Positions 55,729 to 64,000 of a DNA stretch of 64,000 nt are shown one piece after another. Where the stretch lies: NCBI GenBank assembly GCA_027491335.1, contig JAIXWJ010000037.1:47766-111765 (forward strand), read 5' to 3'. The stretch's first letter is position 1; each line of letters begins with the position of its first letter. The notes beneath the pieces were generated by a model that was not told the origin of the DNA, did not search any database, and was given only the letters and a program-made list of their open reading frames with translations. Position numbers and translations under genes: made by a program. This stretch comes from Actinomycetes bacterium (GTDB taxonomy: Bacteria > Actinomycetota > Acidimicrobiia > Acidimicrobiales > Ilumatobacteraceae).

Positions 55729-57879
55729 CTACGAGCCGGACAGGTGGACGAGCACCGCCGATTCGGGCCACATGACGGGCGGCACCAGTCCGACGTCGCG
55801 CAGAAACGCCCCCGACACGTGTTGCGCACGACCGGCCAAGGAGTCGGTCAACCACGCGGGTTGATCCACGGCGGTTCCGGGCACCGGGACCGCCGCGCGC
55901 GTGAGCGGAATCATGTTCACCGAGTACTCGCGTCGTGGGTCCAGTCCCGCGATGCGCCACGCCGGAGGAACCGGAGCCTGTGCGGTCGCCAGTTGCACGT
56001 ACGCGACGATGGCCTCGCTCGCGTCGGTGGCGATGACCCCGTGGGACAAGGCGACACCGCCGGTGAGGTCGAACGTCTCGAATCGGACGGCGTCCCCCGA
56101 GTGAACGAGCGAACGGAAACGCTTGTGCACCGCCACGACGTGAGCGAGATCGGCCAACTCGTCCTCGCTCATGGCGGTGACGTCGGCCTCGATGCCCATG
56201 TGTCCGAACATCGCGGTGACCCCGCGAAACGCCATCGACAGACGCCGACCGGTGGTGTGCGAGCGCGACGGACCCACGTGGGAACCCATCACCTCGGCCG
56301 GAATGATCATCGACGCACCGCGTTGGATGAGTTGGCGTTCGATGGCGTCGTTGGAATCGCTCGTCCACACCCGCTCGGCGCGACGCAGGATCTCGTGGTC
56401 GATTCGTCCACCTCCGGAGGCGCACGATTCGAACTCGACCGCGGGATGGCGACGTCGCAACTCGTCCAGCATCGCGTACAACGCCTTGGTTTGCGCGTGC
56501 GTGGACGCCGTCCCATCGGCACCGCTGGCCTGCACGTGCCAGCGGTTCATGTCCCACTTCACGTACGAGATGTCGTGTCCGGCCAACAACCGATCGAGCG
56601 CCGTCAGAACGTGGTCGAACGCCGCCGGGTTCGTGAGATCCACCACGTGTTGACGGCGACCCATCACCGGCTCGTAGCCATCGGTGGTGGCGGCCCATTC
56701 GGGGTGCGCGCGCAGGAGATCGCTGTCGGGATTGGCCATTTCGGGCTCCACCCAGATGCCGAATTCCATGCCGAGTTCGCGCACGTGAGTCACCAACGGC
56801 GCGAGACCGTTCGGGTACACGTCGGGAGAGACCGACCAATCTCCCAGTCCCGTGCGGTCGTTGCGGCGTCCACCGAACCAGCCGTCGTCGAGCACGAACC
56901 GCTCCACTCCCACCGTGGCCGCCACATCGGCGAGACGTCGCAGACGTTCCTCGTCATGGGCGAAGTACACGGCTTCCCACGTGTTCAGATGCACGGGTCG
57001 AACACGTCGAACATTGGCCGGGAGCCGTCGACGCGCCTCGCGATGGAGCGATCGCGACGCACCGTTCATTCCCGCGGCCGAATACACGCCGATCACGTCG
57101 ACCGCCGACAGCGTCTCTCCGGCGTAGACGCACATCTCTCCGGGGTGGAACAACTCCCCCGACTGCACGTACCGGCGGCCGTCGGGCATCAGTTCGGCGA
57201 ACATCGAGTGATTGCCGCTCCACGCGGCGTGAACTCCCCACACCTCGCCGCACCACTCCCCGGCGGTGGACTCCATCGCGAACAGATACGGCGGATGCTC
57301 GTGCGAGGTTCGTCCGATCCGATTCTCGCTCGTCCATGCGCCATGGGGCCACCGGAATCGTTGCAGTTGCAACTCTCGGGTCCAGCGACCCGCGAAGACG
57401 GCGAGGTCGGTGGCTTGACCCGCGATGGGAAGAGTCACCGTGAACGCGTTCAACATCACGGGAGAGTCGGAATCGTTGCGGAAGTCCGCCGATGCGGTCA
57501 GAACGCCGTCATCGGAGAGGTGAAGTCGACACGCGATCTCCGACTCGGACACATCGTCGACCGCACGACTCACGAGTGCCACACCACCGGCCGTGCGAGT
57601 CACCTCGTGTCCGGCGGCCCGAAATCGCGGCGACCAGTGCCGACCACCCCGCCGATGCACCTGCAATCCCGGTCGGCCGGGAAACCCGTCTCCGTGCATG
57701 GGCACCAACGAGATCGGCGCCACCACGTCCATGGTTCCGTAGGTCCGGATGCCGCCCTGCCATTGGTCGGGGACATCACTCAGCGGTGCACCCCAATGCA
57801 GGATCACGGGGATGCCGGCCGAGACGTCGACCACCACGCTCGTGACGTCGGTGCGCAGGTGCTCGATGGGCTGGTGCAC
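55729..57879 (-). CDS. Alpha-galactosidase (GH36)
   Basis: A 716-residue retaining glycosidase. The central barrel has FVLDDGWFGGRRND, the nucleophile Asp443 in YVKWDMNR, FESCASGGGRID, and the acid/base region WTSDSND (about 505-511). The N-terminal ~300 residues form the beta-supersandwich and the C-terminus a beta domain, the usual GH36 plan. No signal peptide, so it should act on imported alpha-galactosides. It is divergent from galT with a 33-bp gap; TAGGTT ends 6 nt before the GTG start. Confidence 0.92.
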   Translation of the reverse strand: MHQPIEHLRTDVTSVVVDVSAGIPVILHWGAPLSDVPDQWQGGIRTYGTMDVVAPISLVPMHGDGFPGRPGLQVHRRGGRHWSPRFRAAGHEVTRTAGGVALVSRAVDDVSESEIACRLHLSDDGVLTASADFRNDSDSPVMLNAFTVTLPIAGQATDLAVFAGRWTRELQLQRFRWPHGAWTSENRIGRTSHEHPPYLFAMESTAGEWCGEVWGVHAAWSGNHSMFAELMPDGRRYVQSGELFHPGEMCVYAGETLSAVDVIGVYSAAGMNGASRSLHREARRRLPANVRRVRPVHLNTWEAVYFAHDEERLRRLADVAATVGVERFVLDDGWFGGRRNDRTGLGDWSVSPDVYPNGLAPLVTHVRELGMEFGIWVEPEMANPDSDLLRAHPEWAATTDGYEPVMGRRQHVVDLTNPAAFDHVLTALDRLLAGHDISYVKWDMNRWHVQASGADGTASTHAQTKALYAMLDELRRRHPAVEFESCASGGGRIDHEILRRAERVWTSDSNDAIERQLIQRGASMIIPAEVMGSHVGPSRSHTTGRRLSMAFRGVTAMFGHMGIEADVTAMSEDELADLAHVVAVHKRFRSLVHSGDAVRFETFDLTGGVALSHGVIATDASEAIVAYVQLATAQAPVPPAWRIAGLDPRREYSVNMIPLTRAAVPVPGTAVDQPAWLTDSLAGRAQHVSGAFLRDVGLVPPVMWPESAVLVHLSGS

Positions 57880-57912
57880 GGCCTCAACCTAACGGGAGGC
57901 AAGAATGTCGCC

Positions 57913-58790
<878 letters not shown>

Positions 58791-58803
<13 letters not shown>

Positions 58804-59591
58804 GGAGCGAACACCGGCGGACGCTTGTCCAGGAACGACTGCACGCCCTCCTGGAAATCGGCCTGCTTCACCGATTCGTTCATGAGATGAATGGCATCGG
58901 TGGTGGATGCATCGGCGTCGCGCAGCCAATCGCCGTACACCTGTCGCTTCATGGTGGCCCAACTGGCCGGACAGCAGTTGACGGCCATGTCGTCGGCGTA
59001 GGCCATCACCTTGTCCATCAGCTCCTCCGCCGGATGAACCGCGTTCACCAGCCCCATGCGTTCGGCTTCGTCGGCGGTGATGACCCGACCCGACAACAAC
59101 AGATCGAGGGCCCGAGCCGAACCGATGAGTCGCGGGAGGGCCCACGATGATCCGTATTCGGCGATGAGACCACGACGACTGAACGAGGTGGTCAACTTGA
59201 TGCCGCTGGCGGCGAATCGAAGGTCGCAGAAAACGGCCAGTACGAAACCCACGCCCGCGGCCGCGCCGTTCATGGCGGCGATGACGGGCTTGGGGTACGA
59301 CAGCAGATCACTGAAACGTCCGGCTCCGGTGGCCGGGCCGGCACCGCCGGCGGGGTTGGCGCGGATCTGGTTCAACGCGTCCATGTCGGCGCCGGGGCAG
59401 AAGCCCTTGCCGGCACCGGTGATCACGACGACCTTCACGCTCGGGTTCGAACGGAACTCGGCCAAACGCTCGAAGAAGCGCTTCGACATGGCCGCGCTCC
59501 ACGCGTTCATGCGATCGGGGTTGTTCAGCGTGATGACCCCGACACCGTTCTCGGTGACCGACGCCAGGACCAAATCAGGGTTGCTCGACAT
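58791..59591 (-). CDS. Enoyl-CoA hydratase/isomerase family protein
   Basis: A 266-residue crotonase: VITLNNPDRMNAWS, FCPGADMDALNQI, AAMNGAAAGVGFVLAVFCDLRFAA and SRRGLIAEYGSSWALPRLIG, the last with the glutamate of isomerase-type members. TACGGT ends 7 nt before the ATG at 59591. The start of this gene lies within the 3' end of lgt (17-bp overlap on the same strand), and its 3' end overlaps galT by 13 bp. Confidence 0.9.
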
Positions 59592-60459
59592 GCTCTCGAC
59601 CGTACCCGAGCCGAGCACGACGGGCATCAAGGAGCAACCACGCCACGCCCCCCACCACCAACACGATGGCCATCCATTGGTTGAGGCGCAAACCCGCGCC
59701 CTCCTTGCTCGGATCGATGCGCAATCCCTCGACCCAGAATCGGCCCACGCCGTAACCGATGACGTAGCACGCCAATAGACGAACCGGGCGGCTGTTCATC
59801 ATTCGACGGCCGATGACGATGAGCACGAACATCAACGCCAGGTTCCACAACGACTCGTAGAGGAACGTCGGATGAAACAGCGTCCCCGGGGCGTACCCGG
59901 CATCGGCCACCTTGTCGGCGTCAACTTCCAGACCCCAGGGCAAGGTGGTCGGACGTCCGAAGAGTTCCTGATTCCACCAGTTGCCCCAACGACCCACGGC
60001 TTGGGCCAACGGGAGCGCGGGTGCCACCGCCCACAACGCCGGACCCACGGGCATTCCCTGACGCTTGATCGCCCATGCGCCCACCAGGATTCCCAACAAC
60101 ATTCCACCGGGAATACCGAGGCCACCTTTCCAGATCTGCACGATCGCGACCGGGTCGTCGGAGAAGCGATCCCATTCGGTGGCCACGTGGTACAGGCGCG
60201 CACCGATGACGCCCGCCGGTACCGCCCAGATCGCCACGGCGTTCGCCTGGTCGGCCCCGCCCACGGGGACACCATCCACCTGGATCATGGCGAGGCGCTT
60301 GCCCCACAGACGCACGGCCAGGATCACGCCGAGAGCGATCATCAAGCCGTAGGCGCGCAACTGCAAGGGTCCGATGCGCAACGAACCCGAACCCGGACTG
60401 GGTATCGATGCGACGATCGACTCCCACGCTTCATTCACGTGCGACATCGCGACGCTCAC
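59575..60459 (-). CDS. lgt: Prolipoprotein diacylglyceryl transferase
   Basis: A 294-residue membrane enzyme that adds diacylglycerol to the lipobox cysteine of lipoproteins such as those at 2784, 27303 and 36173. About seven membrane helices are seen, with LRAYGLMIALGVILAV, the conserved GLGIPGGMLLGI, the signature GRWGNWWNQELFGRPT, and LFHPTFLYESLWNL. The GTG at 60459 overlaps the esterase stop (GTGA); an ATG at 60447 is the alternative. Confidence 0.94.
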   Translation of the reverse strand: MSVAMSHVNEAWESIVASIPSPGSGSLRIGPLQLRAYGLMIALGVILAVRLWGKRLAMIQVDGVPVGGADQANAVAIWAVPAGVIGARLYHVATEWDRFSDDPVAIVQIWKGGLGIPGGMLLGILVGAWAIKRQGMPVGPALWAVAPALPLAQAVGRWGNWWNQELFGRPTTLPWGLEVDADKVADAGYAPGTLFHPTFLYESLWNLALMFVLIVIGRRMMNSRPVRLLACYVIGYGVGRFWVEGLRIDPSKEGAGLRLNQWMAIVLVVGGVAWLLLDARRARLGYGREHVEQP

Positions 60460-61229
60460 GCGGTGACTTTGTCGGCGAACGCCACGGCGGCGTCGAAGAT
60501 CAGTTGCTTGTCGAAATCCTGCGTCGCCACGTGATAGCTGCGATCGAGAAGGATGCGCTCGACCGATCCGCCCCACTGAGCCGCCAACTCATCGCTGGTG
60601 GCCGGATCGACCACGTGGTCGTTCCTCGAGGTGATCAGCAACATCGGCACACGACTGGAGGGGTACCGATCCACCATGGGAGTGATGCCGTCCTCCACCA
60701 TCGACACCAACGGCGCCAACGGAGTCTCGGAATACGAACTCTCCTTCACGTCGGGATCGGCGATGTCGGAACCGATGCCGGGGAAGGTCTCGGTGCCCTC
60801 GGCCAGCATTCCCTTCACCATGTCGACCATCTCGGCCGCTTGTGGTTGACACGCCGGGTTGATGCAGACGATGCCCGACACCTCGGGCTGATCGAGGGCC
60901 GTCGACAACGTCAAGGAACCACCCATCGACAAACCGGCCACGACCACCTTGTCGACGCGCGCCGACAACGTCGCGTAGGCCTTGGCCACTTCGTTCTTCC
61001 AGTCGCTCCAACGCGTCGGAATCATGTCGCTCACCGCGGTTCCATGACCGGGTAGTCGGGGCAACTCGACGTGATAACCAGCGGCGGCGAAAGCTTCGGC
61101 CACGCCACGCATGGACGACGGATTACCGGTGAACCCGTGGATGCACAGGGCCCCCACCGTTCGTGAACCTTCGTGACTCCAGGCTTCGGCTCCGGCAAGT
61201 ACCGGTGCCCGATCGATGTGTGAGCTCAT
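60456..61229 (-). CDS. Alpha/beta hydrolase (carboxylesterase/monoacylglycerol lipase-like)
   Basis: A 257-residue serine hydrolase resembling Est30-type carboxylesterases. Oxyanion loop CIHGFTGNPSSM, nucleophile Ser101 in GLSMGG, acid in ITSRNDHVVDP and histidine in SYHVATQDFDK. No signal peptide. It is upstream of and coupled to lgt; a role in lipid ester turnover is plausible but not shown. Confidence 0.88.
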   Translation of the reverse strand: MSSHIDRAPVLAGAEAWSHEGSRTVGALCIHGFTGNPSSMRGVAEAFAAAGYHVELPRLPGHGTAVSDMIPTRWSDWKNEVAKAYATLSARVDKVVVAGLSMGGSLTLSTALDQPEVSGIVCINPACQPQAAEMVDMVKGMLAEGTETFPGIGSDIADPDVKESSYSETPLAPLVSMVEDGITPMVDRYPSSRVPMLLITSRNDHVVDPATSDELAAQWGGSVERILLDRSYHVATQDFDKQLIFDAAVAFADKVTA

Positions 61230-61274
61230 ACGTCATTTCTAGCGGATGGTTATCTAGCCGATGGGACGGCTCGC

Positions 61275-62996
61275 TCAGATTCGGACGTCGAAACGCTCCT
61301 CGGCGATGCGAACGAACGCCTCGACGACCCGCGGGTCGAACTGGGTGCCGGCGGCACGCGCGATGTAGCGCACGGCGTCGGGAACGGTCCAGGCCTTCTT
61401 GTACACCCGCTCGCTCGTCAACGCGTCGAACACATCGGCAACGGCGCAGATGCGACCCGACAACGGAACATCGGTGCCACCGATGGCGTTCGGGTACCCG
61501 GTGCCGTCCCACCGTTCGTGATGATTCAGCGCCACCTCCTCGGCGAGGCGAACGAGGGGGCTGTTGCTCCCCGACAGAATGCGCGCGCCGACGGTGGTGT
61601 GGGTCTTCATCACCTCGAACTCGGCCGGAGTCAACGGTCCGGGCTTGAGCAGGATCGAATCCGGAATGGCCACCTTGCCGATGTCGTGCAGACGAGCGGC
61701 CAATCGCAGACGCTCCGTCCACTCCGGCTCCTGCCCGAGAAGTCCGGCGATCTCGGCGCACATGTCGCCCACGCGAGCCGTGTGCTCCCCGGTGTCGGTG
61801 TCGCGGAACTCGCCGAGGATGGCCAAGCGTTCGAGCGCCTCCAACTGGAACTGCTCCAGCTCGGTGGTGCGACCCTCGACCAGACCCTCCAATTCCGAGG
61901 TGCGCAGGCGCAGAATCTCGGCCTGCTGACGGGACTCCTCGGCCTCGTGGGCGATCTGCAACGTCTTGATTCGAATGTCGGTGCCCTCGTTGAACATCTG
62001 CTGGTTCACCTCGAACTTGCGCTCGAGATGCACGACCGCGCGCTCGAAGTCGCCGATCGCCTTGTGGCATTCGGCGAGCACACCATGGGCCGCGAATGCC
62101 ACGGGCTTGGCCCCGATCACCTCGGCGAGGCCCAGAGCGCGATCCACATGGGCGATCGCGTTGGCGTGATCGCCGGCCGACAGGTCGACTCGTCCGTACG
62201 CCAACTCGACACCCGCGCGCACCGCGTCGTCGAAACTGACGCTGGAGGCGTCGAGCATCGCCAGGGCGGCGTCCAGCAACACGTGCGCTTTCGTGACGTC
62301 ACCGCGACCGCTGTACGAACCCGCGAGCGATGCCAACACTTCCGGTAGGAATCCCGGCGCGTGCAACCGACACAACTCGAGGGCGCGCTCGCCGATTTCG
62401 ATGGCCACGTCGTACTCACCGCGTTCGGCCCGCAACGAGGCCACGTTGGCCAACGTGATGGCGTCGAAGTCCGGTCGATTCAACTGAGCATTGGCCGTCA
62501 TGGCGGCCTCGTAGTTCATGATGGCTCGATCGGTGTCACCCAACTCGTGGTGGATGGTGGCGATGGTGTTGAGAATGTTGCCTTCGTCCACTCGGTGATC
62601 GGTTCCCCGATAGCAGTCGAGCGCCTGCAAACAACACGACAGGGCCTCGGAATGATTGCCCGAGTTGGTGTGCACGAGACCGATGAGGTTCAACGCCCAC
62701 GCGGTCACCACCGGAGCGTCGTGAGTCATCGCGAAGTCGCGAGCCTCGACCGCCAACGCGAATGCGTCGCCCGGCTGCCCGTCGTAGTGCGCCAACGACG
62801 CCAAGCGATACAGCGCTTCGGCCTCGCAATGCCGATCACCGTCCGCGCGAGCCAAGGCCCGTGCTTGTTGCACCAAGGTTCGCGCCCGATCGGGTTCGGT
62901 GGCCTCGTGAGTGCGCGAAAGGTCCAGCAACAAGCGAGCGGATGCGCGCGACCGCGTCGGCGACGCGTCTGTGTGCTGTTGTTGCGCGAATTGCAC
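61275..62996 (-). CDS. TPR-coiled-coil-HD-GYP domain protein (cyclic-di-GMP phosphodiesterase)
   Basis: A 573-residue cytosolic signalling protein. Residues ~1-330 are tetratricopeptide-like helical repeats (ALNLIGLVHTNSGNHSEALSCC; GNILNTIATIHHELGDTDRAIM). About 340-390 is a coiled coil (ESRQQAEILRLRTSELEGLVEGRTTELEQ). Residues ~395-573 are HD-GYP, with RLHDIGK (about 435) and HHERWDGTGYP (about 491-502), so the catalytic residues are intact. It lacks a receiver, PAS or membrane sensor; the TPR part is likely the input. GTG start with AGGAG upstream. Confidence 0.9.
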   Translation of the reverse strand: MQFAQQQHTDASPTRSRASARLLLDLSRTHEATEPDRARTLVQQARALARADGDRHCEAEALYRLASLAHYDGQPGDAFALAVEARDFAMTHDAPVVTAWALNLIGLVHTNSGNHSEALSCCLQALDCYRGTDHRVDEGNILNTIATIHHELGDTDRAIMNYEAAMTANAQLNRPDFDAITLANVASLRAERGEYDVAIEIGERALELCRLHAPGFLPEVLASLAGSYSGRGDVTKAHVLLDAALAMLDASSVSFDDAVRAGVELAYGRVDLSAGDHANAIAHVDRALGLAEVIGAKPVAFAAHGVLAECHKAIGDFERAVVHLERKFEVNQQMFNEGTDIRIKTLQIAHEAEESRQQAEILRLRTSELEGLVEGRTTELEQFQLEALERLAILGEFRDTDTGEHTARVGDMCAEIAGLLGQEPEWTERLRLAARLHDIGKVAIPDSILLKPGPLTPAEFEVMKTHTTVGARILSGSNSPLVRLAEEVALNHHERWDGTGYPNAIGGTDVPLSGRICAVADVFDALTSERVYKKAWTVPDAVRYIARAAGTQFDPRVVEAFVRIAEERFDVRI

Positions 62997-63095
62997 CCGA
63001 ACTCCTGACGGCCCGCCGATGGCGGAATGACGCCGATGTTTCGGCCGCTCACATCGGATTCTTGAACATGTCGGAAAAAATGCCCGTCATCAGGC

Positions 63096-64000
63096 ATGAT
63101 TCACGAGGTGAGCGATCGCACGAACAGGGGGCCCGACCGGCGACGGGGACGGCGGGGCCACCGCCGAGACGTGGATGGGGCGGCCCTGATCGCCTTCGTC
63201 CCGGTGCTCGTGGTCATACCGGTGTGGCTGCTGGCCATGGTGGTGTTGTGGTGGCCCCTCTCGCTCGTCCTCGACGTGTCCTATCTCCAGGTGGCCCTGG
63301 CGTACTTGCTCTCGGGGTTCATCTTGTTCGTCCCGGTCGTGCAACGGCGGCTGCTCACGAGGATGATCGGCGCGCGCAAACCCACGGCCTCGGAGGCACC
63401 CCGACTTCAGAAGGCGTTCAACGAAGTCACCCAAGCCTGGCACCTACGTCATCACAACTTCGCGGTCGGCGTGGTCGATGACGATGACCTGAACGCGTTC
63501 GCCTGCGGAGGCCATCTCGTGGTGGTCACGTCGTACGCGGTCCGAACTCTCGAGCACGACGAACTGTGCGGCGTGCTCGCCCACGAGATCTGCCACCACT
63601 TGGGTTCGCACACCGTCGCGCTCACCGTGAACCAGTGGTTGATCATGCCCGTGGTCCTGTTGGCGCGGGTCGGGTCGTACATGCGCAACGTGGCCATCGC
63701 GGCCACCGACAACTTCGCCCGTGGCAACGACTACGCCCGCGCGGCGGGTCGGGTGGTCTCGACTTTCTTCTCCGCGATGGCTTGGGTTTTCGGGTCGGGT
63801 TTCACCACCGCGAGATACCTCACCAACAGCATGGGGCGATCCGCCGAGTTCAGCGCCGACCGACGAGTGGTCGCGATGGGTTACGGACGCCAATTGGCCG
63901 CGGCCCTGCGTCGAACGTCCGGCGCCGGATCGTCGACCCATCCACCGGCCCGCACGCGAATCGCGCGCATCGAGGCCGTGCTTCGACCCCGACGGGGTCG
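63096..64000 (+). CDS. M48-family membrane peptidase (3' end cut by window edge)
   Basis: An open frame of at least 301 codons running off the right edge. A basic N-terminus (RRRGRRGHRR) precedes two membrane helices (about 30-90). The zinc motif is HEICHH in GVLAHEICHHLGSH, with a further glutamate in SMGRSAEFSADRRVV, as in HtpX/M48 proteases. One more hydrophobic region lies between. The ATG at 63096 was chosen; a GTG at 63108 is the alternative. Likely a membrane protein quality-control peptidase. Confidence 0.86.
   Translation, partial: MIHEVSDRTNRGPDRRRGRRGHRRDVDGAALIAFVPVLVVIPVWLLAMVVLWWPLSLVLDVSYLQVALAYLLSGFILFVPVVQRRLLTRMIGARKPTASEAPRLQKAFNEVTQAWHLRHHNFAVGVVDDDDLNAFACGGHLVVVTSYAVRTLEHDELCGVLAHEICHHLGSHTVALTVNQWLIMPVVLLARVGSYMRNVAIAATDNFARGNDYARAAGRVVSTFFSAMAWVFGSGFTTARYLTNSMGRSAEFSADRRVVAMGYGRQLAAALRRTSGAGSSTHPPARTRIARIEAVLRPRRG

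Overview
The window is GC-rich, densely packed DNA with many GTG starts and ATGA/GTGA gene overlaps. It carries F420-dependent (LLM) oxidoreductases, glucosyl-3-phosphoglycerate synthase, indirect Gln-tRNA charging (GatCAB) and substrate-binding lipoproteins with a 'AACGGDDGG' leader. Together these point to a high-GC actinobacterium, most likely of the class Acidimicrobiia (Ilumatobacter-like); this placement is inference. No rRNA, tRNA, CRISPR array, transposase or phage gene is visible, and no stretch over 300 bp lacks a gene.

Region 1 (1-11 kb) holds an enoyl-CoA hydratase cut by the left edge, a Nudix hydrolase, a conserved hypothetical gene, a second hydratase, and then a nucleoside uptake and salvage cluster. 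The cluster contains a BMP-family lipoprotein, an ABC ATPase and two permeases, with adenosine deaminase and uracil phosphoribosyltransferase downstream; queF and a phytanoyl-CoA dioxygenase-like gene lie between.

Region 2 (11-48 kb) is a large catabolic island for CoA-linked acids, probably sterol-like or other branched polycyclic acids. It holds two acyl-CoA ligases, several short-chain dehydrogenases, a dienoyl-CoA-reductase-like flavoenzyme, hydratases, three acyl-CoA dehydrogenases, a P450 and two thiolase-fold enzymes. The run at 39.1-46.6 kb (ACAD, MaoC-DUF35, ACAD, MaoC, Ltp2-like aldolase, P450, thiolase) has the content of the mycobacterial igr cholesterol side-chain operon. A branched-chain-type ABC importer is encoded as two unusual fusion proteins (LivH-LivM-LivG, and MFS-LivF) and sits in one operon with the flavoenzyme and a CoA ligase. 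Seven intergenic regions of this island carry a 17-bp palindrome, TCTGAC-N5-GTCAGA or a degenerate form (eight sites in all), which looks like one repressor regulon; no candidate regulator gene lies in the window. Inserted in the island is a lone AbiEi-like/nuclease gene flanked by two 57-bp palindromic repeats in near-inverted arrangement.

Region 3 (48-64 kb) is mostly housekeeping: a RibD-C reductase, gpgS divergent from a folP2-like gene, a FolB-FolK fusion, an M20 amidohydrolase, gatCAB, an alpha-galactosidase divergent from galT, an enoyl-CoA hydratase, lgt, an esterase, a TPR/HD-GYP protein, and an M48 peptidase cut by the right edge. Many genes in all regions show a TANNNT box 6-8 nt before the start codon and no ribosome binding site, which suggests common leaderless transcription.
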